Origin: Sulfuricurvum sp.
GTDB taxonomy: Bacteria > Campylobacterota > Campylobacteria > Campylobacterales > Sulfurimonadaceae
Assembly (NCBI RefSeq): GCF_030691015.1
Contig: NZ_JAUYFF010000014.1
Location: 62,001-126,000, forward strand
DNA length: 64,000 nucleotides
Direction: 5' to 3'
A program made the translations under genes and the position numbers. The notes under the pieces are model-generated. The model was not told where the DNA came from and made no database searches. It saw nothing but the letters and a program-made list of their open reading frames with translations. Below are positions 38,500-46,839 of the stretch, one piece after another (within the stretch, counting starts at the first letter, position 1; each line of letters opens with the position of its first letter).

Positions 38500-40144
38500 T
38501 GTTATTGTAGTCGGGAGCGGAATATCAGGACTGTATGCGGCACTGTATGCACGCCGAGCAGGACTGAATGTCGCCCTGATCTGTAAAAGCAATCCTCTAC
38601 GTTCCAACTCTGCCGTAGCTTCGGGTGGGATAAATGCCGTACTTAAAACAACACGACAAGATTCAATCCGTGAACATATTTCCGACACCCTCAAAGGTGC
38701 CGATAAATTAGGACGTTTTTCGGCTGTCAGCGCTATGGTTGCGGGTGCGGAAGAGATTGTTAACGAACTCCAAGCCATGGGTGTGGTGTTTGATACCACG
38801 GATGAGGGTACTATCGCTCAACGCCCTTTTGGCGGAACCAAAGCTTCGCGAACCTGTTACATTGCGGATAAAACGGGAGCCTCGATTACCCAAACGCTTC
38901 TCGTACAGTGTCGCAAAGAGGGGGTGAACATATTACAAAATCATGTGATGCTCTCTATCGCTACTTATAAAGATCAACTCTCAGGGATAACACTCTTGCG
39001 CCGACGCGATTCACAGGTGATAGCGTTTGCGTGTAAATCACTGATTTTGGCGGGGGGCGGATATGCGGGGATCTATCGCGGTCATTCGACTAACTCTCAA
39101 GAATCCAGCGGTGATGTGATTGCCATAGCACTGAGAGCCAAAATGCGTCTGTCCAATATGGAATTTGTACAGTTTCATCCGACAACATTGGCGAATAGCG
39201 GAACGCTGATAAGTGAAGCGGCACGCGGAGAGGGTGCTTACATAGTTGATGAAAACGGGGAACGCTTTACCGATGAACTTTTGACACGCGATAAACTTTC
39301 CCGCGATATCGTTAAACATCAGCTTGCAGGACACAGTGTTTATCTCGATTTTAGACATTTGGGGGAAGAGTTGATCGATAAAAAACTCCCCTCAGCCCGC
39401 AAGCATGCCCTAAACGGTGCCGGAATCGATATCCTTAGCGAACTTCTCCCTATCACCCCCTCAGCCCACTATACCATGGGTGGGATATGGGTAAGAGATA
39501 ATACCTCTACCGATATACCTAATGTATTTGCATGTGGAGAGTGTGCCTATAGCGGTGTTCATGGGGCAAATCGTTTAGGGGGAAACAGTCTGCTTGAGGC
39601 TGCCTATTTTGGCAGACTTGCGGGTATTGAAGCTTCTCGTGCAGCGAAAAAAGGGGAGTTTCATCCGATCGACTATGCACTGGTCGATAAAGAGGCTCGC
39701 TATGTGGAGGCGATTTTGGAGGGTGAAAACCGATTTAACATCAACACGATGCGTCGTAACTTTGGAAACAATCTCTACAAAAATGCAGGGGTGTTTCGAA
39801 CCCATGACTCACTCGCCCATGCACTAGAATATGTACACTATTTGATGAAAATGTCGTCAGGACTATGCTGTGTCAATAAAGAGCGCAGCGATAATGTTGA
39901 ACTGATGTCGATTATCGAATTTCGTAATGCGCTCACGGTTGCTGAATCAATGGTGATGTCTGCATTGGCACGAGAAGAGAGCCGAGGTGTCCATTTCCGA
40001 GATGATTTTCCTACCTGCGATGGCCGTAATTATGAGGTCAATACGATCATTCGCCGCCTTGCAGGGACATTTCTACGGATCAGTTTCGAAGGTCATCTCT
40101 CATCGGATTGGTGGTATAGGATACGTCAGTTTTTTCATGCGTAA
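38489..40144 (+). CDS. FAD-dependent L-aspartate oxidase/fumarate reductase family protein
   Basis: A 551-residue soluble flavoprotein. It has the dinucleotide fold VIVVGSGISGLYAAL, FHPTTL, EAARGEGAYIVDENG, AHYTMGGIWV and GVHGANRLGGNSLLE, shared by NadB, SdhA and FrdA. The His that links FAD covalently in SdhA/FrdA is missing (NSAVASGG), and no iron-sulfur or membrane subunit genes follow. NadB-like aspartate oxidation or a soluble fumarate reduction are both possible. GAGG precedes ATG 38489; a GTG two codons earlier is unlikely. Confidence 0.8.
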   Translation: MLYDVIVVGSGISGLYAALYARRAGLNVALICKSNPLRSNSAVASGGINAVLKTTRQDSIREHISDTLKGADKLGRFSAVSAMVAGAEEIVNELQAMGVVFDTTDEGTIAQRPFGGTKASRTCYIADKTGASITQTLLVQCRKEGVNILQNHVMLSIATYKDQLSGITLLRRRDSQVIAFACKSLILAGGGYAGIYRGHSTNSQESSGDVIAIALRAKMRLSNMEFVQFHPTTLANSGTLISEAARGEGAYIVDENGERFTDELLTRDKLSRDIVKHQLAGHSVYLDFRHLGEELIDKKLPSARKHALNGAGIDILSELLPITPSAHYTMGGIWVRDNTSTDIPNVFACGECAYSGVHGANRLGGNSLLEAAYFGRLAGIEASRAAKKGEFHPIDYALVDKEARYVEAILEGENRFNINTMRRNFGNNLYKNAGVFRTHDSLAHALEYVHYLMKMSSGLCCVNKERSDNVELMSIIEFRNALTVAESMVMSALAREESRGVHFRDDFPTCDGRNYEVNTIIRRLAGTFLRISFEGHLSSDWWYRIRQFFHA

Positions 40145-40189
40145 GTGCGCAGTGAATTCATACTATTAAATAATATTAAGGAGTTTGTT

Positions 40190-40402
40190 ATGGCAAAGGT
40201 TATGTTACGTTACGATTCAAAGGGATCAATCTCATTTTATGTCGCCAAAAAAGATATGGAAGAGACAATAGTAAGCTCGGAGTTTGATAGCGAAGAAAAA
40301 TGGGGCGGTGAAGTAAAGCTCTCTAACGGTGAAACGTGGTTTATCGAACCGGGTGCAAAAAAATTTCCATCTGAAGTTGTAGCTATTCGTCGGGGAGAAT
40401 AA
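40190..40402 (+). CDS. nifT: NifT/FixU family protein
   Basis: A 70-residue protein matching the NifT/FixU pattern: KVMLRYDSKGSISFYVAKKD, MEETIV, KWGGEVKLSNGE. NifT is a small protein of nif clusters; its exact role is unsettled, though it has been linked to nitrogenase maturation. ATG 40190 is preceded by AAGGAG. It ends the nifU operon and is the firmest sign that this region serves nitrogen fixation. Confidence 0.88.
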   Translation: MAKVMLRYDSKGSISFYVAKKDMEETIVSSEFDSEEKWGGEVKLSNGETWFIEPGAKKFPSEVVAIRRGE

Positions 40403-40435
40403 TTCACCAATTATTATTTCTGTATATTTCTGTGC

Positions 40436-40441
40436 TATAAT
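40436..40441 (+). promoter_or_regulatory. Probable -10 element of the CBS-GGDEF gene
   Basis: TATAAT in TGTGCTATAATATT, 36 bases before the start. Confidence 0.5.
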
Positions 40442-40476
40442 ATTATAATTAAATTTTAAGTGGCGCATGAGGCTAA

Positions 40477-41451
40477 ATGATTTCAGAAATATCAGCAGTA
40501 ACCCATTCTACCGCTATTGGTCATTTATTTTCTGATCATCCTCCTTGCGGTGTGTTTGAGAGCGATGTTATAGTGCACAAAGTACTTGAATATTTTGCTT
40601 CTGACAGTGCTGATGCTGTAATAATTACCCAAAGTGGATTACCGATAGGGATACTGACAGTAAAAGATATCGTACGAGTACTTTATCATTGTGATAATTC
40701 AGGGCTTCCTGTCAAAGAATTTATGATAACTCCTGTGAATACTTTCGATGCCTCGAAAAAGATATCGGAAGTACTTGATGAAATGGAAAATACTCCCTAT
40801 AATAAAATTGTCGCGGTAAAAGAAAATAGGGTTGTCGGTATTATCGATAAGCATCATCTTCTCTCTATCTGCTATGCCCAATTAACTCCTATGATTAAAC
40901 ACGAATATAATATGGTTCACTCTTTAATGGGGATGGTCGGTGAGGGTGAACGGGGTTTATTAAAAATGGCGACAACCGATGCGTTGACGGGGATCGGCAA
41001 CAGACGTTTGTTTGAAGAGATTTTTCAAGCGCATCAAACACTTGGACGGGATTATGATGTTACCTTGTTTCTACTACTCTTTGATATTGATAATTTCAAA
41101 AGTATCAACGATACCTTCGGTCATAACGTCGGCGATTCCGTACTCAAAGAGTTAACTGCTCTCGTGGGTCGATCGATTAGGAAATCGGATATTTTTATTC
41201 GTTGGGGTGGGGAAGAGTTCGCTATTTTACTCCGTTATTCTGATCCGATTACGGTAATGAAAATTGCGGAACAAATTCGTCAGCGTATCGACAAAAATAG
41301 TTTTGAAACTATTGTTCATGTCACATGCAGTTTTGGTTTAACCTCTATTTTGCCTGGTGAGACGCTAGATGAGGTATTTGAACGGGCGGATAGAGCACTT
41401 TACCGAGCGAAATCGGATGGAAAAAATAGTGTACGGATGGAGATCCCTTAA
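40477..41451 (+). CDS. CBS-domain diguanylate cyclase
   Basis: A 324-residue protein. Residues about 10-130 form a CBS pair (VIITQSGLPIGILTVKDIVRVL and KIVAVKENRVVGIIDKHHLL), which usually binds an adenine nucleotide. A GGDEF domain follows from about 160 with FDIDNFKSINDTFGH and the active site RWGGEEF. So cyclic di-GMP synthesis may respond to ATP/ADP/AMP level. It lies between nifT and nifA with its own -10 box. Confidence 0.9.
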   Translation: MISEISAVTHSTAIGHLFSDHPPCGVFESDVIVHKVLEYFASDSADAVIITQSGLPIGILTVKDIVRVLYHCDNSGLPVKEFMITPVNTFDASKKISEVLDEMENTPYNKIVAVKENRVVGIIDKHHLLSICYAQLTPMIKHEYNMVHSLMGMVGEGERGLLKMATTDALTGIGNRRLFEEIFQAHQTLGRDYDVTLFLLLFDIDNFKSINDTFGHNVGDSVLKELTALVGRSIRKSDIFIRWGGEEFAILLRYSDPITVMKIAEQIRQRIDKNSFETIVHVTCSFGLTSILPGETLDEVFERADRALYRAKSDGKNSVRMEIP

Positions 41452-43082
41452 ATCTCAATACCGTATTGTTTAATTTTATATCCGATTTGACGTGCACTCA
41501 TACCTAGCGCTCGTGCCGCTTTTGTTTGAATACCGTGTGAGTCAGACAGTGCTTGAAGTATTGCTTCACGTTCTAACTCTTGAAGCGTTTTTTTCGTCAT
41601 CGGTCCGGATCCATATCCATCGTGCTGAGGCATCGGATGCGGAGTTGTTTGAACTGCACTGACCGCCACAGGAACGGGTTCGCTTTGCATATAGAGCTTT
41701 TGATAGTTGAACGGTAAAACATGGCTGAGCATCTCCGGTTGGATCTCACCGTCAGGACAGATGAGAACAATCCTCTCCATTGTATTTTGAAGTTCGCGGA
41801 TATTCCCCGGCCACGGATAATCGAGGAGGAGTTCCATCGCCCCCTTGGTGAAGTGCATATTCTTGCGATGCTCTTTCATAAAACGGTGGAGATAGTGCTC
41901 TATGAGAAGTTTAACATCTTCATACCGTTCACGTAACGGCGGAAGATTGATCGGAATAACGTTGAGTCGATAAAAAAGATCCTCTCGAAATTCTCCCTTG
42001 CGTACCATCTCTTCTAAGTTACGGTTGGTCGCGGCAACGAGGCGAACATTGGTTTTAATCGTCTTATTTCCTCCGACCCGCTCAAACTCCTGTTCTTGCA
42101 AAATTCGCAGTAGCTTGACTTGAAGTGATGGGGTAATGTCTCCGATCTCATCGAGGAAGAGTGTTCCCCCATCTGCCAGTTCAAAACGCCCCTTTCTCAT
42201 CTCTCTCGCATCGGTAAAGGCTCCCTTCTCGTGTCCGAAGAGTTCACTTTCCAGCAACGTTTCACTGATAGCGGCACAGTTGAGTTTGATAAACGGACCA
42301 TTTTGTCGGCGGCTGAGGTTGTGTACCGCTGTAGCGATCAGCTCTTTACCCGTACCTGTCTCTCCGCGAATCAAAATAGTCGCATCGGTCGGTGCAACGG
42401 TGTTAATCATTCCGAATACCTGTTGCATTCGTGTAGAGCGTCCGACGATGTTTTCAAATTTGTAATCTTTTTGGAGCTCTTCTTTGTAGTAGGTCTTGAG
42501 TTCGCTAAGTGATTCTTTCTCTTTTGTAATGGTCTGTTGTGCTTTGAGTGCACCGACAAAAAGTGATCCGACGATGGTGAGCATCCGAACAATTTCGTCA
42601 AAATTTAGGGGACTATTTTTACCGATATTGGCGGAGATAACCCCGATTACATCTTCATCTTGTAAGAGGGGAACGGCAACATACGATACCATCTGCGTCG
42701 AAATATTTCCCATTTTGTTGAGATAATTGATGTTATTATGAATATTTTCGATGACGATCGGTTCACGGCTTTTAGCGGCTAAACCTGTCGCACCTTCCCC
42801 GAAGCGGTAGGTTGCCATCTTCTTTTGGTAGGGTTCAAGATCAATTGAACTTAGCAACTCCAGTTCATCGGCATCTTCTTTCTTTCGAAAGAGAGCACAA
42901 CGTTCCAAATATCCGTGCTGTTTCAATTTACGCATCGCTTTTTCGACGCTATCCATGATCTCGGTGGTGCTGGTGAGCATCACCGCAATGTCATAGAGCA
43001 GATTGATCTCTTTATACGCAAAAGTGAGACTACAGGTATGACACTCTTCACGATTGGGGATGTTGGCTTCATAGGTCATCAT
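41448..43082 (-). CDS. nifA: NifA-type sigma54-dependent activator
   Basis: A 544-residue activator: GAF domain (about 25-180), AAA+ domain (about 205-440) with Walker A GETGTGKE at 240-247, Walker B GGTLFLDEIGD at 305-315, and a C-terminal Fis-type helix-turn-helix (AARALGMSARQIGYKIKQYG). The sigma54-contact loop is GAFTDA (287-292) instead of GAFTGA. A CxxC (Cys14, Cys17) lies at the N terminus; the linker lacks the C-x4-C of oxygen-sensitive NifA. It is divergent from a tpx-led operon with a sigma54-like promoter. NifA is the best fit by architecture and context. Confidence 0.88.
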   Translation of the reverse strand: MMTYEANIPNREECHTCSLTFAYKEINLLYDIAVMLTSTTEIMDSVEKAMRKLKQHGYLERCALFRKKEDADELELLSSIDLEPYQKKMATYRFGEGATGLAAKSREPIVIENIHNNINYLNKMGNISTQMVSYVAVPLLQDEDVIGVISANIGKNSPLNFDEIVRMLTIVGSLFVGALKAQQTITKEKESLSELKTYYKEELQKDYKFENIVGRSTRMQQVFGMINTVAPTDATILIRGETGTGKELIATAVHNLSRRQNGPFIKLNCAAISETLLESELFGHEKGAFTDAREMRKGRFELADGGTLFLDEIGDITPSLQVKLLRILQEQEFERVGGNKTIKTNVRLVAATNRNLEEMVRKGEFREDLFYRLNVIPINLPPLRERYEDVKLLIEHYLHRFMKEHRKNMHFTKGAMELLLDYPWPGNIRELQNTMERIVLICPDGEIQPEMLSHVLPFNYQKLYMQSEPVPVAVSAVQTTPHPMPQHDGYGSGPMTKKTLQELEREAILQALSDSHGIQTKAARALGMSARQIGYKIKQYGIEI

Positions 43083-43143
43083 TTTCTAATCTTTTGTATA
43101 AGTTGTCTAGCATTTTAATACAAAAATGTCCAATGAGTCAGTA

Positions 43144-43157
43144 TTTGTATGTACAAA
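43144..43157. promoter_or_regulatory. Inverted repeat in the nifA-tpx intergenic region
   Basis: TTTGTA-TG-TACAAA, a perfect palindrome, 14-29 bases upstream of the -24 of the tpx operon and 62 bases from nifA. A candidate operator for either gene. It does not fit TGT-N10-ACA. Confidence 0.4.
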
Positions 43158-43172
43158 AAATAGGCAATAATG

Positions 43173-43186
43173 AGAACTAATTTTGC
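43173..43186 (+). promoter_or_regulatory. Probable sigma54 promoter of the tpx-ald operon
   Basis: AGAACTAATTTTGC: AG and GC 10 bases apart, the same AGAAC and TTGC as at nifU. It lies 38 bases before tpx. Confidence 0.6.
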
Positions 43187-43223
43187 ACTGTCATTATAAA
43201 AATATCCCTATTTAGGAGAGAAT

Positions 43224-43772
43224 ATGCAGATTACAGTACATGGGACACCGGTCAACTTGGAGGGAAAAGAGATGTCTATCTGGCGAGAAGCACCTGCTGC
43301 TCGTGTCACCAATCTGGACGGGAGTCAAAACGTTATCGGGATGATTGCTCCTACTGCACAGCTGCTTATTGCTATTCCGTCGCTTAAAACGGAAGTGTGT
43401 TCCTTGGGTGCTAAAAAGTTCAATGACCTCATCAAACAATTCAAAAAACTCAAAACGGTAATGGTAACAACCGATGATGCTGAATTTGTAAATGATTTTG
43501 TCACACGTGAGGGGATAGACAGTGCGGAACTAGTGATCGACACGAATCGCGATTTTGCTAAAAAGTTTGGACTTCTCATCACTGAGGGAAAACTAAAAGA
43601 CCGTCTTGCTCGCGCGGTATTCGTCATCGATCAGGAAGGGATGATCAGCTATGTTGAAGTGGTACCTGAGATCACCGACGAAGTCGATTATGATAAATGT
43701 ATTGAAGCGGTGGATAAAGCGGCCAACTTCAAGAAAAAAGGGCACGACCACGAAAATTGGATGGGTGTTTAA
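43224..43772 (+). CDS. tpx: Tpx-type peroxiredoxin lacking the resolving cysteine
   Basis: A 182-residue thioredoxin-fold peroxidase. The peroxidatic Cys59 is in IPSLKTEVCSLGAKKFN, corresponding to Cys61 of E. coli Tpx. The expected resolving Cys (FC in Tpx) is replaced (FVNDFV), and the only other Cys, near 160, is not in its place. It should reduce peroxides and protect oxygen-sensitive enzymes. Start ATG with TAGGAGAG upstream. First gene of an operon with ankyrin, SagB-like, ald. Confidence 0.85.
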   Translation: MQITVHGTPVNLEGKEMSIWREAPAARVTNLDGSQNVIGMIAPTAQLLIAIPSLKTEVCSLGAKKFNDLIKQFKKLKTVMVTTDDAEFVNDFVTREGIDSAELVIDTNRDFAKKFGLLITEGKLKDRLARAVFVIDQEGMISYVEVVPEITDEVDYDKCIEAVDKAANFKKKGHDHENWMGV

Positions 43773-43794
43773 AAATTCTCCTAAGGGGTTTGTG

Positions 43795-44229
43795 ATGGTC
43801 GAACAGTATATTATATGGCTACAAAGCCGCGGTTTTCACCCTGATGATCTTGAGTGCAGAGGATTGAACGGTAATACCCCGTTGCTCCTTGCCGCATTGG
43901 AGGGTAATGCGATGATGGTTGCACGATTGATCGAAGCGGGGGCTAATCTTTATGCAATCAATACTGATTATAACGGTGTCCTTTTTAATGCCTGTTATGC
44001 CTCCTCATCCGAAGTAATCCGTTTACTCGTCGAAGCGGGAGCCGATATAAACGATACCAACGAAGAAGGAACCACAGCCCTTATGTACGCCGCATCGGCT
44101 TCGCGTGTGGAATGTGTGAAGATGCTCCTATCCTTGGGCGCGGATACAACGCTTCATAATGAAGACGGCTTTAGTGCGATTGAGCTGACCAGTAATCGCG
44201 ACGTATTTAACCAACTTCGCAGTGCGTGA
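43795..44229 (+). CDS. Ankyrin-repeat protein next to tpx
   Basis: A 144-residue protein with about four ankyrin units (GNTPLLLAALEGNAMMVARL, GVLFNACYASSSEVIRLLVE, GTTALMYAASASRVECVKML). Cytoplasmic. ATG 43795 with AAGGGG upstream; a longer reading into tpx has no support. It overlaps the next gene by 8 bases. Ankyrin genes next to peroxide-detoxifying enzymes are known from Campylobacter (beside katA). Confidence 0.87.
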   Translation: MVEQYIIWLQSRGFHPDDLECRGLNGNTPLLLAALEGNAMMVARLIEAGANLYAINTDYNGVLFNACYASSSEVIRLLVEAGADINDTNEEGTTALMYAASASRVECVKMLLSLGADTTLHNEDGFSAIELTSNRDVFNQLRSA

Positions 44230-45424
44230 ACAAACCCTTCTAACCCGTGAATGGGTGGAAAATAAACAAACCTTTTTGGATTGGGATTCGCAGCCCGCCT
44301 CATTTAAACACTATCCCCATTTTTGCTATCGTATAAAGCTCTCCGATTTCCCTTCTCTACAATGGCTAGAAGAGACACGTTGTATTACCGATAAAGCGAT
44401 TATTGCCCAAAGAGCGTATTATCGTCTTAATGTCCCCTCAGCCGGAAATCTTCACCCGATTGAGATGTATGTCCAGCTGCGCAATATGGAAGGGATTCTC
44501 AGTGGAATCTATCACCTTGATGCAGTGCATCGCGAGTTGGTGATGATTGCAGAGATCGCAGGGGAGGGGGTAGAACCCTATTTGGGATTGACGAGCCGTT
44601 TTGAGGGTGTATTGGTGATGATCTCATTGGTTCCGTTTCGCTCATCATGGAAATATTCCCTAAGAGCATGGAGATATCTCTACCTCGATTTGGGTCATCA
44701 GATCGGTGCGCTCGGTCTCTCAGCAGAATATTTTGGAGTGAAATTGACAAAAATGTCTCCGACTCAGCCTCTAAATAAGATTATGGGAATGAGTGAAGAT
44801 GAGGTGATTGCGGCAGTGTATGGGATCGGCGAAATATCAGCACGGAGTGTGAGAGCGCTGAAAAAATCTCTGATGCGAGTACACCCTACCGATTACAGTG
44901 AAAGCGATGAGATGTTAGGACGGGAACTCGCAGAGAATCCACCCTATACCGCTCTTCCCGTGATGGAAAAATACGGAGATTTTTTAAAACTTAATGCGAC
45001 ACGTCGAAGCGGACGCGAATTTGATGCAGCAATGATGAGTGATGAGGTGATAAAGATACTGCTTGATCGTGCGCCACCCTCGAGATTAGAAATCGTCTCT
45101 ATCGTATTACAGGCACAGTGTATGCATTTAGGTGTGTATCGAAGCGGAGTATGTACTGAGAAGGGGGAATTCATCTCTGAATGTGTCCGATTACTTTTGG
45201 ATCAGAGATTTATTTCAGGGGCGAATATGGTACTATTTATCCATGCAGAGAATTTTTGCGCCTCTTCTCATATTGAAGCAGGGATAGTTACGCAGGAACT
45301 CTATATGGTGTGTGAAGAGCACAATGTTACGTGCAGCGGAATCGGAGCTTTTTATGATGAAGAGAGTTTTCGCTGGTCAACCAATCCACTAATATACGCA
45401 GTGGCTATAGGGGGAAAAAGATGA
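44222..45424 (+). CDS. SagB/ThcOx-like nitroreductase-family protein, two domains
   Basis: A 400-residue protein with two nitroreductase-type modules. The first (about 60-215) has the SagB-like LNVPSAGNLHPIEMYVQ and YLYLDLGHQIGALGLSAE segments; the second (about 255-398) starts RRSGREFDAAMMSDEVIKILL and is a degenerate copy, probably without FMN binding. FMN-dependent oxidation is likely. It starts at GTG inside the ankyrin end and overlaps ald by 4 bases (ATGA). Its substrate in nif regions is unknown. Confidence 0.8.
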   Translation: MREQTLLTREWVENKQTFLDWDSQPASFKHYPHFCYRIKLSDFPSLQWLEETRCITDKAIIAQRAYYRLNVPSAGNLHPIEMYVQLRNMEGILSGIYHLDAVHRELVMIAEIAGEGVEPYLGLTSRFEGVLVMISLVPFRSSWKYSLRAWRYLYLDLGHQIGALGLSAEYFGVKLTKMSPTQPLNKIMGMSEDEVIAAVYGIGEISARSVRALKKSLMRVHPTDYSESDEMLGRELAENPPYTALPVMEKYGDFLKLNATRRSGREFDAAMMSDEVIKILLDRAPPSRLEIVSIVLQAQCMHLGVYRSGVCTEKGEFISECVRLLLDQRFISGANMVLFIHAENFCASSHIEAGIVTQELYMVCEEHNVTCSGIGAFYDEESFRWSTNPLIYAVAIGGKR

Positions 45425-46518
45425 TTATCGGTATTCCAAAAGAGATTAAAACGGATGAATTCCGGGTCGGTATGACCCCTTCGGGAGTGTTAGAACTGAC
45501 GAAAGCAGGGCATAGTGTATTGGTTGAGCAAGGAGCAGGTGAGGGGAGCGGTTTTGACGATGCACTTTATGTGAGTGCGGGAGCCGTTATCTGGGAAAGT
45601 GCCGATGATATTTACGGCGGAGCAGAGATGATTATCAAGGTAAAAGAACCGATAGAGATTGAATACGATCGGTTGAAAGAGTCTCAAATACTTTTCACCT
45701 ATCTGCATCTTGCCGCCGATAAACGACTCACTGAAATACTTTGTGCCAAACAAATTACTGCTTTTGCCTATGAGACGCTTCGTGTAGGGCGCAGGCTTCC
45801 TCTGTTAGAGCCGATGAGTGAGATTGCCGGACGGATGGCGACACTGTTCGGTGCTATTCATCTGGGACGCTATAACGGCGGAAGCGGTCGGTTATTAGGG
45901 GGAGCGGTCGGGGTAGAGCGTAATCGTGTTGTGGTTCTCGGTGCAGGGGTAGCAGGTAAATCGGCAGCGGATGCTGCTGCCGGTTTAGGTGCTGAAGTTA
46001 CGATGCTTGATATCAACACCGAGCGGCTTACTTATTTGCGGGATGTTATGCCTGCAAATGTCACGATGCTTACATCAACGCATGCTTCTATATTAAATAG
46101 TATTAAAGAGGCTGATTTGATTATAGGAACGGTGCTGGTCGCCGGAGCCAAAGCACCTAAACTTATTACGAAAGATATGCTTGAAATCATGAAAAAAGGT
46201 TCAGTGATTGTAGATGTTTCTATCGATCAAGGGGGGTGCTTTGAAACCTCTCACGCCACTACCCACTCAGATCCGACATTCGAGGTAGGGGGGATCGTCC
46301 ATTACTGTGTTGCCAACATGCCGGGGATGTATCCTCGCACTTCGACCATTGCTCTGACGAATGCAACACTTCCTTATGCGATTAAGATTGCTTCTACACC
46401 TCTGAATACACTGTTAAAAGATGAAATGTATTTGAGTGCATTGAACACGTATGACGGATATGTGACCAATGAGGCGGTAGCTCTTGCCCACTCTATCTCT
46501 TTCGGATCTTGCAAATGA
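45421..46518 (+). CDS. ald: Alanine dehydrogenase
   Basis: A 365-residue Ald. N terminus IGIPKEIKTDEFRVGMTPSG, the catalytic Lys region VKVKEPI-like (IIKVKEPIEIEY), His in YLHLAADKRLTE, the NAD motif VVVLGAGVAGKSAADAAAGLG, and DVSIDQGGCFETSHATTHSDP. It interconverts alanine and pyruvate + NH3, and in N2-fixing cells may store fixed nitrogen as alanine. Translationally coupled on both sides. Confidence 0.96.
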   Translation: MIIGIPKEIKTDEFRVGMTPSGVLELTKAGHSVLVEQGAGEGSGFDDALYVSAGAVIWESADDIYGGAEMIIKVKEPIEIEYDRLKESQILFTYLHLAADKRLTEILCAKQITAFAYETLRVGRRLPLLEPMSEIAGRMATLFGAIHLGRYNGGSGRLLGGAVGVERNRVVVLGAGVAGKSAADAAAGLGAEVTMLDINTERLTYLRDVMPANVTMLTSTHASILNSIKEADLIIGTVLVAGAKAPKLITKDMLEIMKKGSVIVDVSIDQGGCFETSHATTHSDPTFEVGGIVHYCVANMPGMYPRTSTIALTNATLPYAIKIASTPLNTLLKDEMYLSALNTYDGYVTNEAVALAHSISFGSCK

Positions 46519-46832
46519 GTGAACTGGACAAAGCTGAGGAAATATTGGCAATTTACCGTTTTTACAAAATGGACGGCAAACTCTATCACATAAATGACGA
46601 TGAACGACTCGATGAGCTTTTTGACGCAGTCGTAATGGCAATTAATGATTGCGGTATTCTAAAACCGCTTCTTCCACTGGAGGAGTTTGTTGTACCGTGT
46701 CGGGGGATACTCAATCAAGAGAAAGCATGGCTTCAGCGGTTTGAGCATCAGGATACCCGCGCTTTTTTTTTGAGTGATATTTATGACTTTTTGAAGCTCT
46801 TTACGGGACGGACGAAGTTACGGGTGAATTGA
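46515..46832 (+). CDS. Unrecognised 105-residue protein at the end of the ald operon
   Basis: A 105-residue acidic protein, apparently all helical, no signal or membrane segment. It has one Cys in DCGILKPLL and one in VVPCRGIL. The ATG overlaps the ald stop (ATGA). I recognise no family. Operon position links it to the nif-associated genes. Confidence 0.72.
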   Translation: MSELDKAEEILAIYRFYKMDGKLYHINDDERLDELFDAVVMAINDCGILKPLLPLEEFVVPCRGILNQEKAWLQRFEHQDTRAFFLSDIYDFLKLFTGRTKLRVN

Positions 46833-46839
46833 GAGCCGT

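Noticed and set aside
38489-40144. FAD protein as subunit A of succinate dehydrogenase or membrane fumarate reductase
   Set aside because: No iron-sulfur or membrane subunits follow, and the His for covalent FAD is absent.
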